A stretch of 64,000 bases of DNA from Cylindrobasidium torrendii FP15055 ss-10 (taxonomy: Eukaryota; Basidiomycota; Agaricomycetes; Agaricales; Physalacriaceae), in the NCBI GenBank assembly GCA_000934385.1, contig KN880527.1, positions 24,454 through 88,453 on the forward strand, given 5' to 3'. The notes under the pieces were generated by a model that searched no databases, had not been told where the DNA came from, and saw nothing but the letters and a program-made list of their open reading frames with translations. Both the position numbers and the translations under genes were made by a program. Of the stretch, positions 11,853 to 22,509 are shown piece by piece; the first letter of the stretch is position 1, and each line of letters starts with the position of its first letter.

Positions 11853-12977
11853 TTAAGTGGTGCACTGAACGGTCGCGACGTTGATACCAAGGTTGTTGAG
11901 CAGGCGGTTCTGGGGAGAATGGTCAGCGCACAGTCAAGTAAGCAAACAATGAACACGAACCTTCTGTGCGCGTGTGAGCTGCGCAATAAGGGCGCAGAGT
12001 GTCTGCTTGTTAGCCGCGGACGGGGTGGCAAGCCAAGCGAAGTACGCATCACCAAGGCCAGCAAGAATGTTGTTGGCGCGGTTCTGAGTAATAACGTTGT
12101 TGCAGTTGACGCCGGTAACAGAAGCGGCAAGGTTGAGCGCCGAGAGTTGAGAGCGCTGACTGAAGTTGAGGTCCGTCGTGATTTGGCAGTATGCAAGCTG
12201 GTTGGAAAAGGTCGTCGGCGAATTGAGAAGGTTTGTGTACGCGGTGGAGAGCCCGTTGGAGATGGCATCGAGCTTCTGGGCAAGCGTCGGGCAAGTGGGG
12301 TTGAGCGTGAGGCCTTGAATGGCAAGGATAGCGTCCTTCTGGGTTTGAGTTTCCTGGCTGATGAGGGTGCAAAGCGTGTTCGTGTTCAGACGGTTCGGGT
12401 TGCGCGTGTAAGCCTGGTACGCTTGGCCCAGACCAGCTTGGATGGTGTTGAGCTGATCAACGATGGATGGGCACTGGACGTTGATGATGACACCGAGGGC
12501 GGCGATGCTCCTGCGCTGAGCCGGGGTGAGCGTAGTGGTAATGGCGCAAAGAGCTTGAGTGTTCGTGGCGGTCTGACCACCAGTGGCAGAGAAGGTTGCA
12601 TACGCGTCACCCAGACCAGATTGAATCGCGTTGAGCTGCTGAGTGGTGGTCAGGCAGGTGACGGAGTCGAAGTTGAAGCCAAGGTTCGCAGCGTTGGTCT
12701 AAAAGTGCGTTAACAATGGATGCATGGCGATACGAATGTGGAAACTCACCTGCTGTTGTGTAGAGAGCGCAGCCTTGTACCTGCAGATGGCTGCAAGGTT
12801 GTTGCTCGACGGGTTGTTGCGGTATTGCCTAATGGCGGCGGTCAAACCGAAGGCGATACCCTCGAAGCTAACAGCGCGGTCCTCGAGCGCACGTTCCTCG
12901 ACTCCATCGAAGTCGGGAGCGGGAGCTGCAATGGCCACGGCAGCGAGCACAAGGGTGAAGAGAGGAGTGAAGAGCAT
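11853..12977 (-). CDS. Secreted cysteine-repeat protein, copy A (5 repeat units)
   Basis: Minus-strand gene of three exons (12977-12750, 12698-11961, 11909-11853), 340 residues. The start MLFTPLFTLVLAAVAIAAPA is a clear signal peptide. The mature protein is an array of about 60-residue units with the pattern G-L-x2-A-Y...N...L-C...L-x3-Q...L-G...C, two Cys per unit. Examples are LNTIQAGLGQAYQAYTRNP and LCAITTTLTPAQRRSIAALG. Both introns fall at the same place inside a unit, after LSTQQQ and after LTRAQK. A TATAAAA motif lies near 13089 and two copies of a conserved element lie further upstream. The units look helical and disulphide-linked. I do not recognise the family. The paralogue at 53882-55154 has one more unit. 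Confidence 0.85.
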
Positions 12978-13210
12978 GGCGAAGAGGATTTGATGACTGG
13001 GGATGAAAGCTGGGAAGGATGAAGGATGAGGAAGCTGAGAGCTGAAGAGGCTGAGAGCTGCTGAATTTTTACCTTCGACTGGTGTACGTTTTATACCTTT
13101 TCTCGACGAGACAAGAAGCGCGGAGGATAGGAGCATGGGATCCTGATCTCATTCAGTGATTCAGAATAGAACATTCAACGAAGGCGCACCATCGCGTATA
13201 TTTTGGTTCT

Positions 13211-13241
13211 ATGGTGAACGGAAGGGGTCAAGTCTAATCGC
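13211..13241 (-). promoter_or_regulatory. Conserved upstream element, copy A1
   Basis: On the minus strand this reads CGATTAGACTTGACCCCTTC followed by CGTTCACCATAG. It lies about 235-265 bases upstream of the secreted repeat gene's ATG and closely matches the element upstream of the paralogue at 53652. The core contains CCCCT, which as AGGGG is the yeast-type stress response element; that link is inference. Confidence 0.6.
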
Positions 13242-13308
13242 GCTGGGGAGAAAATCTCACTCAAGCGCACCTAAAGGCGCTGAAAATTATGCGCGATCAG
13301 CGCTCGTG

Positions 13309-13345
13309 GCGAGCGGAAGGGGTCAAAGTCTAATCGGCCTGGGAC
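13309..13345 (-). promoter_or_regulatory. Conserved upstream element, copy A2
   Basis: A second copy of the same element about 95 bases further upstream. The minus strand reads CCGATTAGACTTTGACCCCT then TCCGCTCG. One base is inserted between GATTAGAC and TGACCCC relative to copies A1 and B. Confidence 0.6.
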
Positions 13346-13842
13346 TTACCCATGCGTTCGTCGAAGACAAGCACCGACGCTCATCGTATTCTGAGCCCAC
13401 AACTCGCTCACCGGCGTATGTTTGTACTCAGCACTGAACCACTTCAGTACACTTGTTTAACCGCTATTTATATACACACCGTGGGAAAACGAGAGCTGAA
13501 AAGGACTGGATGTGAAGGACACGGAGGGATGGCGTGCATGTAAGTGCCTGCCTGGTGAGGACCTAAGTTAACAACAGTCCGGTCATGACGAGCCATCGTC
13601 ATCCCAGCGGCGCCTTTGAGGGACGATATCAGCGAGGAACTGTTGTCAGCACTGCCGGCTATGTCAAAACAGACACTCGTCATGCACATCCGCGTCAGGC
13701 CATTTCACGGAGAGCAAGGGCATTAGAAAAGACAGTATATACGATATGCACAATAGAAGCTGACAGGATGACCACACATTACAGTGTTCTGAGGGGTAAC
13801 AAGAAGTCGAAATCCGTGGGAATATGTAACCACCGAGACAAC

Positions 13843-14740
13843 TCAAGCACGGTTGCGGCGGAACCTCGAAAGGAATCCACCGCCCGTCTTGGTGTCCTTC
13901 ATGGGGTACGACGGGTACGACGCCGCGCCAGCCATACGCTGCTTCCTACGTCCGAAGCACACGGTGCAGCCTGCGAGCAGGAGCATGACAAAAGCGACAA
14001 GGGTGAGCCAGAAGCCTGACGAGTAGTGTTAGTCTATAGGTAGAAGCGCGCTATGCAATAAACGGACCTGGTCCGGGCCTGGTGTGTGCATTGACATTGT
14101 TCAACTTTTTGAGCTGGTGCTTGAGGTAGGCGAAGAGGGCGATGTCGACGGCGAAGGCAATGAGCGTGAGGGCGGCGGCCAAAAAAGAGATGAGGGAGGA
14201 GAAAAGCGTGACCGTGATGTGCGTGGAGAATGACAGAGCAAACGCGATGAAAGTGACACCGGTAGCTGAGTACATCGTCAGTTCATTACATATGGAGATG
14301 GCTGGGTGATAGGCGCTCACCAACGGGGTGGATAGCGAGTCCGCGCGTCCATGAAGCACCAATGTCGACCGTCTCAGTCCTGTCCGAGTTTTGGAGGAAG
14401 ACAGAGTAGGAAGAGTGAGCAGAGGCGCAAGTCCTGTCGCCATGTTCGTCGTAGCGACAATCCGCCCTACAGGCGATGTTAGGCATGCCAAAAATGCTGC
14501 ACTTTGTAGCTCACCAACAACCGAACTAAGCACAAAGGTCAGCAATAAGCGATATCGAGTGGCAAAAACACGCACCCGAATCTGCGTCAAGCCACTTCCT
14601 TGAACCTGAACACCCTCATTGAAGCTGGAGCGGGCGATGTCAAGCGCCGTGAGATACGGCAGCGAGATGGACGTCAAAAAGTTAAGGACGAGGGCAATGA
14701 AGAGGAAGGCAATCCCAGGGATGCAGAAGGCGCGCGACAT
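13843..14740 (-). CDS. PalI/RIM9-like (SUR7/PalI family) membrane protein
   Basis: Minus-strand gene, ATG at 14740, stop at 13843. Exon order: an N-terminal helix in FCIPGIAFLFIALVLNFLTS; an extracellular loop with CRYDEHGDRTC and a GASWTRGLAIHPV motif; two helices (TGVTFIAFALSFSTHITV and FLAAALTLIAFAVDIALFAY); and a last exon with GFWLTLVAFVMLLLAGCTVC then FGRRKQR and a basic tail. Four helices with a two-Cys first loop ending in a W-x-R-G-L-x-x-H-P motif match the fungal SUR7/PalI family. Members sit in the plasma membrane and help sense ambient alkaline pH (RIM9/PalI). Whether this copy acts in pH signalling or in eisosome-like structures cannot be told from sequence. Confidence 0.82.
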
Positions 14741-15170
14741 ATCGAATAGGCTGAGCGTAGGCGGAACGGGTATCGATAGGGATGATGGTCACAGGGAGAA
14801 CGAGGAATGAGCTCATGTTCGGAAATATCCCACGCGTTTGATCGCTGACACGATCGATCAATGACGAGGTGGCGCAGTAGTTGGACCTGACATTGCCCTG
14901 AAGACGCTACGTGCACTCAAGGGAAATATGCTTGAACAAGCCGTGACTGTCTTCCAATTTACAAGAAATATTGAAGCGCCATTGGTTGTTGTCCAGTTTC
15001 CGGAAAAGGGACGTTCACGGTCACGACATATTCTACTCAGGTCTGGATTATGTTACCGCTAAGCGCTTTGAGGCTCTGAACTCACTTGTAACAGTATCCG
15101 CAAAACACGAAGGTAACAGTGTTAGTTGTGATGTAATAAATTAGTCGTAATAGATATAACATGTAGTATA
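14741..15170. other. Intergenic region
   Basis: Upstream flank of the PalI-like gene and downstream flank of the DUF6533 gene; nothing else recognised. Confidence 0.4.
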
Positions 15171-16650
15171 CAAGTCAAATAAAGGCTATAAAGTCCTTGC
15201 CTGCCAAAATCCGTGAGCGCTGGAGTATCTCCATGCGCGATTGGTTCAAGGTGAACCTCGACACCGTCACCGTCGTTGCGCACCATATGAAACTGAGGAT
15301 GTCTGTGGTCAGCAGAAGCGAGCTAAGAGGGGAGGAATGCCTTACAAAACGGCGAGGAATATCAGAGATACCTATGCAGCGTAAGTCATTTGAAGCGAAC
15401 GCAAGCGGCATCACCTACAGGTGCGAATATTGCGAGCAGGAGATTGCATAAACGAAGACCTGAAGGATAGTTACACAGTGTCCTTCCTGTCCAAAACATA
15501 CAATACACACCGAATAATATCTGAGGGCAGGTACATAAGACAAGCTTTTCTTTGCCAGCGAAGCAGCAAGGTCACGCACCAAAAAGTATGCGAACCCGTC
15601 GCGATACAGAATCCACGTAACCGCCGTGTGCTTCCCTCTTGGCCTCTCTAGCGCATTGTACACGAGCATCACCAGTGCAGCGATTTCGAAAGCCAGCTGG
15701 AAATAGAGCCATTCAGCGTCCTGCCATCGTCAACTAGAACAGACGCACCCCAGGTCCCCATAATAATGGGATTTGCCCTCGACGGGAAACAGCACACAGT
15801 CCTAGGCTCTTGTCAAAGTACAGCGCGGCGTTCATATTTGATATCGTCACGCCAGTGCAGACGAGACTGGTGATGAACGTTGCAGCGAGCAAGGCCAGGG
15901 AGCCCCAGACGATGAGGGTTTTGTGGTGCCAGAGGTTCCAGAGATGTCGGAGGACCAACACTGAAAGCAAGTGTGATTATACTGATGGGGGAAGGCGGGG
16001 GTGACGCACGGTTGCCAATGAAGATGGTGATTTGTCCGATGACGAGCTGGACGGAACCATGAGCAAACGCGGGCGGATAGTAGTTGTGCAGGGAGTGTAT
16101 TTACCGAGATGTCGAACAGCGTTTGGCAACTGAGGGAATGTTGAGCAAAGTAGACAAAATGGCAATTTATTAGTTCACTTACAACTGAAGATAGTTAGGA
16201 TGCTGTCGAGACGAAACCATGCACGCGCACCTTGTCCGTGAGATCGCCATTCCCCATTCCTGCAATCTCTACAATACTATGAGTTACCTCCGGAGAGTGC
16301 AGCGATGCGAGACTCACGATATGTATGCATGATGACCGACGCCGGTACTGCGTATCGCAGCCACAGAAATCCAACCTTCGTCGCACTCCATCGCGCCTTC
16401 CACACATACTCAACCTCATCAGCCAGAAGTAAAACATGGTCATAAAGAAGAACCTGATCAGCATATCAAGTCAGTTTCTGTAGCCCAGTGGGAGGGATGC
16501 AGCCAACGTACGACGAGTCCAGCGGCTGGTCAAGTCGCCTCGTATGTGAGCACTCATTAGCTACGACCAATAGTATGTAGCAGACGCACCGCTCAGATAC
16601 CGCGTCGCCCGAATGTGCATAAACAAGTCTACAGCGCTCTCAGACGACAT
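15170..16650 (-). CDS. DUF6533-type multi-pass membrane protein
   Basis: Minus-strand multi-exon gene with ATG at 16650 (MSSESAVDLFMHIRATRYLS). The next exons give LLYDHVLLLADEVEYVWKAR then KVGFLWLRYAVPAS, which is the DUF6533 signature of Agaricomycete membrane proteins. Further exons give helices: VQLVIGQITIFIGN, LIVWGSLALLAATFITSLVC, and LAFEIAALVMLVYNALERPR followed by ILYRDGFAYFL. Most family members have seven helices and unknown function; large copy numbers are usual in mushroom genomes. The 3' end is uncertain. After RDGFAYFL several splices are possible, and I could not choose between a stop near 15415 and a tail reaching about 15175. Confidence 0.72.
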
Positions 16651-17359
16651 GACGGGGGAGAAGAAAGAGGCGAAGGAGAGCAACAATCCAGGTCCCGCCC
16701 ATCTCCATCCTCCCACATTTCACTTATAATGCTTCCCTGATGCTTCCTCAGCGCGGCTATCCCCGTGCGATATCCCCGCGATGTCCATGCAGAATTCCTT
16801 TTGCCTCTTTTCGAGTCGTCGCCTGGCGACCAAAGCGCACGGATTCGATTGAGAATTTCGAAAGTGCGGGGATAGAAAGCCTATTTGTGGCGGGGCGGCC
16901 GAGCTCGTTCCTCAAGAGAGCTTGGGGAAGAGCAAAAATTGTAAAAGGAACGTCCGGGACATGCGTTTGTGCATATGTTTCGAACAATGTTGCTCGTAAT
17001 CCTATCTGATGGACGCAAGGTAGCATCCTGAGTTTCGACCTATCGAGGACATACATGAAGCTGAGATTCGGAAAGAGCGAAGTAGAGGTCGTACTAAGTG
17101 GCCGAGGCCGCTCAATATCGGAAGTGCACTGAAAGCGGTGGCAAAAGATGGTGGAAGTTGGAACGGAGCTGTGTCTTAAGGCAGCTGGCACAGGTCAGGC
17201 AGTCGCAAGAGTAAATGTTGAGCCACGGAACCGTATCCAAGAACATGTTGCTGTCCAAGAACTCTTTGGAAAGCCTCAGTGGACCAAGGTCGCCGGTCGG
17301 GAAGGATATGCCTCAGATAATGGACGGTGTTCGTGCTAAACGACGCGCATGATGGGATA
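16651..17359. other. Unassigned region between two minus-strand genes
   Basis: Minus-strand frames here are partly open (for example LRLSKEFLDSNMFLDTVPWL near 17250), but I could not join them into a gene. They may be 3' untranslated sequence or an extra exon of the gene at 17360-18284. Confidence 0.3.
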
Positions 17360-18284
17360 TTATCGAGGCTCCAGTGAACGCGGCTTGTTGTACTTGTCCT
17401 GGTGAATGTTGAGAATATCCTCAGCATATGATGCTGGACCAGGCTCTACCAAGCTGAACAACACGACAATGTATGCCTTGGGCGTCGGCACCATACATCC
17501 TCCGGCAAATGCCGGGAAGGATTTGATGATCGCAGGCGAAATGCGCAACTTGGCTTTAGACCACGATAGTTGAATATTGCTGGCTTCGTAAGCCTGAGAA
17601 ATCCCGGTGAGTACTGAAGAATATAATGTATATCTCGCCTCTTTCAATATCCTACGCCGTCAACGTCAGGGCGGTCAGACCCCTTGCAAACGAGCTTTTC
17701 GGTGAGTTTTATTGCACGAACTAGGCTGCTCATCGTTTATAGACAAGGACTTTTCTCAAGAAATAAAATTTTGGAACAGACTCGATGTCTTTCGCGCTGT
17801 AGAACGCGTCTAATTTCAGTCAACGCCTGTAGTCTTCCCCCGAGAAAATCCAACGAGTCCGAATATGCCCCTACAGCATCAAGTTCGCGTGCAGTCGCTT
17901 TGTCACGGACAATCAGATCAGATCATCCGTACTTGGTTAAAAGTCGTGAGTGGTATAATCCCGGCAAAAACTCATTGGCACTTGCCACTGTCGCGCATTA
18001 GGAGTGCCCTCTTCGTCATCTTATGCTCCCCGGGTGTCCACTATCCTGTGCATCATATGCATCATCCTCATAATTTCGAACTGCCCTTTCAGATGCGAGG
18101 TGTCGGTGACAGGAGTTCTAGCATGCCACCCCAAGGTTTGTGACGCGATATTCAACCATCTCATGCGGTCGTTACTCGTATACGCCTTGCTCTACATCCA
18201 TCTGAGCAATTGCTCAATGCGCGCCTGGTCGTACTCTTTCATTTCATCTTGTACTCCTCCGATGTGCCTCTCAGCTTTGCTCAT
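17360..18284 (-). CDS. Unrecognised multi-exon gene with helical segments
   Basis: Minus strand, likely start MSKAERHIGGVQDEMKEYDQ with ATG at 18284; final exon stops at 17360. Coding character is clear in successive exons: ARIEQLLRWM, then DKATARELDAVGAYSDSLDF followed by LQALTEIRRVLQRERH, then LVRAIKLTEKLVCKGILKEA, and the last exon ending AEDILNIHQDKYNKPRSLEP. The middle segments are helical and coiled-coil-like. One in-frame TAG (in TGGATGTAGAGC, near 18195) needs either an intron of about 80 bases or means the gene is broken. I do not recognise the family. Confidence 0.5.
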
Positions 18285-18706
18285 GCCATGGGCAACAAGC
18301 TACACCGTGGTCAGTTGCCGCGCATTACAGTTTGCCAGTTTCCAAGCTGAACTCCGCAACAGGAACTGGAATGCCTCAGCCCACTTTACTGCTGTTAATC
18401 CATTGATACCATTCCTGGAAAGAGCAATGCAGTGTGCACCAAATCCTGGCGCCAAAAAAGGGCCGAATGACGAAACGGATGACCATATTTCCTTCCGGGG
18501 ATATAAACAATGCAAACGGCCAGTCACGAGCGTATATCATGTCAGACGACAGTGACGCGCGACCGCAGTTCTTGGTTGGGAGCAAGACCGTAGCGTCAGT
18601 TGCACCTCATCCTCTGAATCATGATGTCACGACGACGAACAGCTAAGTATAAAGCGCACCAGTCCGTCGAACAAAACCTCCATAAACAACCCAATCACTC
18701 ACAACA

Positions 18707-19596
18707 ATGTCGCACTTCACCGATTCCAACAACCTTCCCTCGGCTGGCGGTAACCGCCCCGAGCATCACATCCACGACTCGAGCGACCCCATTCCTGGAA
18801 ACCGAGGCGTCAACGCCGTCGACTACAGTGCGGGAGCCATCGATGCCAACGCTCCCAGCCAAACCTGGGGCGACTCCCCTGCTGGCGGTCGCGGCCCCGG
18901 TGGCGACTTCCCGTCCGGTACTCAAACCAACACCGACTTTGGCTCGCACGGCCACACCGGCGCGGCTGGACACACAGGACTCGGCAGCAGCGGTCTTGCT
19001 GGTGTCGGTTCAGGCGGTGTTTCTCACACTGGCCATGGCCACCACTCTGGCGAGCACGAGCACGGCGGTCGTAATGACTTCTCTTCCACTGGCGCACACA
19101 ACTCTGGCCATGTCGCGCCTGGCGTTCCCCCCACCCACGGCATCACAGGACTTGGTGACGCTGGCACAGGCCCGACTGGCGGCCACTCTTCATTTGGTGA
19201 ACATGGCAGCCACTCGACTGGTCAACATGATACCTTTGGCGGCGACCACAACTCTAGCCACGGCCGTAGGGACGACCACAACCAGTCCAATGTTCCGGGC
19301 GGCCACAACGCATTCCATGAGGAACGTCCTTTGGACGTGAAGCCCTCCCACGCTGGTGGTGTCGCTGTCGGTGGACGCAGTGATGTACCAGAGGGCAAGG
19401 CGACCGCACTGGACAAGCTTGCTGGGAAGACCGAAAAGGTATGTGCCCACATCTTCGACCATGTTCTTCATTCTAATGTGTGCATCAGGTCATTGGAAAA
19501 CTCACTGGCAATGCCGAGAAGCATGAGCGTGGAGAACTCAGAGAGGCTGGTGGCAAGGCCGCTGTGACTGGCGAGGCTCGCGCTCCCCACGACTAA
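18707..19596 (+). CDS. Gly/His-rich protein with conserved C-terminal stress-protein-like motif
   Basis: Two exons (18707-19438 and 19489-19596). The first encodes a low-complexity Gly/His/Ser-rich protein with many G-H-x-H and HSTGQHD-like units, probably disordered and possibly metal-binding. The C-terminus is conserved in fungi: TALDKLAGKTEKVIGKLTGN, then HERGELREAGGKAA and EARAPHD. The G-K-x-E-K-x-x-G-K-x-x-G-N pattern resembles CsbD-like, stress-linked fungal proteins. The intron sits inside this motif, as GAAAAG then GTATGTG. There is no signal peptide, so a soluble intracellular protein is likely. Confidence 0.75.
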
Positions 19597-19833
19597 ACGA
19601 TTTATCATTTCACTGTATGAATTTCCAAATCGGACTTCTTGTATTAGTACTGCTGTATCATTACAACCAATATCTACTGTTCTAAACCGTCCATCGGCTT
19701 GTAACAGCGCACCAAAATGCTATCACCAATGACTTTAAACTCTAGTCAACGTCCAGAATGTTGTCGAAGGGGATCGAACTCTCTATCGTCCAACATCTGC
19801 GACGGGTTCGATCCTTCTCTTCCAAGTACTACC

Positions 19834-20201
19834 ATGAGCACTTCTTCGACAGAAAAGCCACACCAGACACTCTCCCTTCCAGCACCCACAGCGGAAACCG
19901 CCTCGAACGTGAAGATCGATGGACAAAGTGTGAAGATTGACGCGCTGGGACCGCTGGTAGTCAACAGTGATGGAGTACGCTTAGCTTGTGACAATGCGAG
20001 GCGATGCTTAAAGAGACCTTAGACGTTATCCCGTATTGCGAACTGGCAGGAGATGACAGAAGCTGAGCGGAATAACACCATACGCGTGCTGGCGAAGAGA
20101 AACAAGTGCGTACGCTTGCTACTGGTATTGGATATTGGACGCTCATATATTGGAATAGGTTGCGTATTGAGGAGCAGGAGAAGAAATTGGAAGGTGTTTG
20201 A
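19834..20201 (+). CDS. Small conserved fungal protein of unknown function
   Basis: Three exons (19834-19974, 20023-20105, 20159-20201), start MSTSSTEKPHQTLSLPAP, end RIEEQEKKLEGV. The core VKIDALGPLVVNSDGTLSRI, then ANWQEMTEAERNNTIRVLAK and RNKLR, spans all three exons. This is a short protein widely conserved in filamentous fungi (typically D-x-L-G-P-x-V-V-N-x-D-G-T-L-S-R-I-x-N-W), as far as I recall. Clean splicing and the preserved core argue that it is functional. Its role is unknown. Confidence 0.78.
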
Positions 20202-20229
20202 CAGTCTGTCTGCTACAGCTCCTACTAGG

Positions 20230-20705
20230 AATGACAATAGGGAATCGAAAGCCATTATTGTTCGATCAGCGTGCAGAAGTATCTCCCGGTTGTTCGAAGC
20301 TTGCAAAGTTTCCCTTTAACCACAAATACCGCCGTTTGAGATCCTACATTTACGACATGGTGCATCTATTCGCTTATTCTCGGATTGAAACCTTAATCCT
20401 CTCACCGCCGATGTACTTACCGTAGCGATGCTTTAGCGAGTGCTTTTACATGGCCCGGCAAAGACATCGTATACCATCAACTAGGGCGCTCTCTACTGCA
20501 TGACATTGGTAAGTTGGTAACCCTTCCCTTCTTGTGTAACTCGTGCGCCTTGTTTCTACGATGCATCTATCATGACAAAAACCGCATTTTCCATGCAAAA
20601 TATAGAGTGCACACGCGAATAAGCAACTGCAATGGACTACTGCTCATATCTTTGGCGCGTTTCTGCAAACCGCCGGAACGCCCTCCTGCTTGCAATCCAA
20701 CTCGT
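20230..20705 (+). pseudogene. Truncated relic of the F-box-like gene family, with promoter
   Basis: Plus-strand relic of the gene at 21680. YHQLGRSLLH near 20475 matches YHQLWRFLLRG. Then KNRIFHAKYRVHTRISNCNG and FCKPPERPPACNPTR match KDRIYRAEHGVHIRVPNCNG and FCTPPLLYRRRPAAIQL. The upstream 200 bases also match 21550-21680 (GAATCGAAAGCCATT, TACCGYCRT), so promoter and 5' half were copied. The relic stops near 20705, where it runs antisense into another truncated gene. Confidence 0.65.
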
Positions 20706-21219
20706 AAGTGTCTTGCTTGATTGAATCCTTGACGGACTCTGAGTTGTCTCTCGCCGCGTCCCCAATCGTCTTTTCGAAGGCGTCCCACCTATTTGAACCG
20801 TCGTACACATGATTGGGCTCGAACTCTTCGAAGGCCGCCTCGACCGCAGGTTGTTGATACTGCTCGCTTTTCAAAGGCCAAACGTATTCTTCCCAGAGAC
20901 TCAGAGACGGCTCGTTTTCTAATTCCTGTAATACTAGACGCAATGATTAAAGTACGTCTCGAATAGATGAACACGACTCACACTGAATGTAAGCCTGTAA
21001 GTGATCTGCTAGGGTAAGCGTCTTCCCCCAGGAAGATTCAAAAAGACTTCGGCCTTGTGTGATAGGTATGGGAGGTTGTGAATCGAGTTGTTTCTCAGTG
21101 AGCTGGTTGTCCTTGGAATCGATCTTTCCAAGTGCTCCTGACGAAGGCCCCTTCTTCGAGCTCTCTTCAACGGTCCCGACTTGGAGAAAGAGGCTGAACT
21201 GTGTCGGGCAGGTCTGCAT
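20644..21219 (-). pseudogene. Truncated paralogue of the gene at 62579-63796
   Basis: Minus strand, from ATG at 21219. It matches the intact copy in two exons: SLFESSWGKTLTLADHLQAY versus FRFSWGKRLTRHQHLQLY, and ELENEPSLSLWEEYVWPLKS versus EVENEPSLGTWEQDVWDLKN, followed by GSNRWDAFEKTIGDAA versus GPNRWTALIEKVGKAA. After DTYELDCKQE, near 20705, the similarity ends and the frame reads antisense into the relic above to a stop at 20644. About half the protein is missing. It might still be expressed as a short fusion product. Confidence 0.65.
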
Positions 21220-21679
21220 ATTGCGGAACAGTTAACTGACGACGCGGGATTTAGAGGAGGGTAGAAAGGCGGAATGACACAACGGTCTATTTCTTGCTAC
21301 ATTTATGGCCCGCCGGACCCGATATGACCGTTTTACAGGTGACAAAAACCTGAGTGATGCTATGTCAACTACAGGCCTCACAGACAAGGTCAAGTCAAGG
21401 ATGCATTATTGTTCAAGCCCGTCGCTATGTGCGATATTGTTGATCTGTTAAACCAGTCATAAACTAACCAGGTTTAGCATACAAGTGATCTCAGACGTTA
21501 TCCCGTAGACTACTTCAACTTATCACTTGCTAGCTGCTACCAAGATTGGTTTCGAATCGAAAGCCATTCGATCAGTAGCCACGTGCGAAGTCAATTCCTC
21601 CCTGTCATTTAAAGCTTACTGAGTTTAAGGTTGCACTTTCACCACCAAGTACCGTCATATAGGAGACCTCGCCTACACC
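21220..21679. other. Promoter region of the F-box-like gene
   Basis: Upstream flank of the gene at 21680. The last ~130 bases are duplicated upstream of the relic at 20470. No other gene seen. Confidence 0.5.
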
Positions 21680-22438
21680 ATGGTGTATCCGTCAGGTAGC
21701 TCTCGAACTGAAAACGCAAGGGTCAGTATCCTGACGCCGCCACTGCTACCATCCAACGACGACCCTACTGCTGCAACTACTTTCACACGCCCGCATATGC
21801 CGTTCGACGAAGCCCTCGTATACCACCAACTCTGGCGCTTCCTCCTGCGTGGACACCCTCCTCTCCCCGTCGAGCTCGTGCGCCTCATTTTCCGCGCCGC
21901 CTCCATCATGGTCCCGGTCAAAGACCGCATTTACCGCGCAGAGCATGGGGTGCACATACGCGTCCCTAACTGCAATGGACAAGTACGCATCTCTCGAGTA
22001 TGGTTCTGTACTCCTCCACTGCTCTACCGCCGCCGTCCAGCTGCGATCCAACTAGTAACCGTCTCGCGCGACGGCTGGTCCAAGGCGCACACGAATATCT
22101 GCCACAGCTGGTTTGAGTGGGGAATATTTCCTGCTTCTCCTTTTACAGAGTATATGAAGGATGGCGGAGCCATTACAGGCGACGAGGACTCTTGGCCGAA
22201 AGATGCCAGCGGGAAATCGCGGTGGCGCAGGTCGCACGGCAATGCTGTGGCTGTGGGCAAGTTTCAACAGCACAATGGGCCAAGAGTGGAGATGCACGAT
22301 GAGATGTGGGATGATGTGAAGGAGGGTTCGGTGATTGCCGTACGGGCTTGTGCGCAGCAGGCATTATGGGAGAACGCCGCGAAATACGGCGAAGTTGTGG
22401 TATGGCAATGGTTCGAGCCGGTTGTGTCAGTGGCTTGA
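21680..22438 (+). CDS. F-box-like uncharacterised protein, copy 1
   Basis: Single-exon gene of 252 residues. Near residues 44-75 it has an F-box-like segment: YHQLWRFLLRGHPPLPVELV then RLIFRAASIMVP. The rest is a conserved domain with ICHSWFEWGIF, KSRWRRSHGNAVAVGKFQQH and ALWENAAKYGEVVVWQWFEP. A paralogue of almost the same length lies at 32937-33692 and a relic at 20470. The order of a short F-box-like helix followed by a beta-rich W-F-E/W-R-R-x-H-G-N domain is one I associate with Agaricomycete hypothetical proteins. Function is unknown. No intron is needed. Confidence 0.75.
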   Translation: MVYPSGSSRTENARVSILTPPLLPSNDDPTAATTFTRPHMPFDEALVYHQLWRFLLRGHPPLPVELVRLIFRAASIMVPVKDRIYRAEHGVHIRVPNCNGQVRISRVWFCTPPLLYRRRPAAIQLVTVSRDGWSKAHTNICHSWFEWGIFPASPFTEYMKDGGAITGDEDSWPKDASGKSRWRRSHGNAVAVGKFQQHNGPRVEMHDEMWDDVKEGSVIAVRACAQQALWENAAKYGEVVVWQWFEPVVSVA

Positions 22439-22509
22439 AACCATGCCGATGTCGGGAAGATAAAGTACTACTCACTTTTGCGACTCTTGCTCGCGCAGCA
22501 GGCCTTCAA

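Larger units (their letters stand above)
12978..13842. other. Upstream region of secreted repeat gene and 3' flank of PalI gene
   Basis: Holds the TATA-like motif near 13089, two conserved promoter elements (listed separately) and the 3' flank of the minus-strand gene ending at 13843. I see no further gene. Confidence 0.5.

Noticed and set aside
11844..12713. A 289-codon plus-strand open frame across the secreted repeat gene.
   Set aside because: It is the shadow of the minus-strand repeat array, which has a signal peptide, clean introns and a paralogue at 53882.
18004..18555. A 183-codon plus-strand open frame over the minus-strand gene at 17360-18284 and its upstream side.
   Set aside because: Its composition is Cys/Ser-heavy without a domain, and the minus strand shows several spliced exons with better coding character.
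19756..19815. A possible tRNA suggested by GGGTTCGATCC.
   Set aside because: No matching A box or acceptor stem could be paired on either strand.
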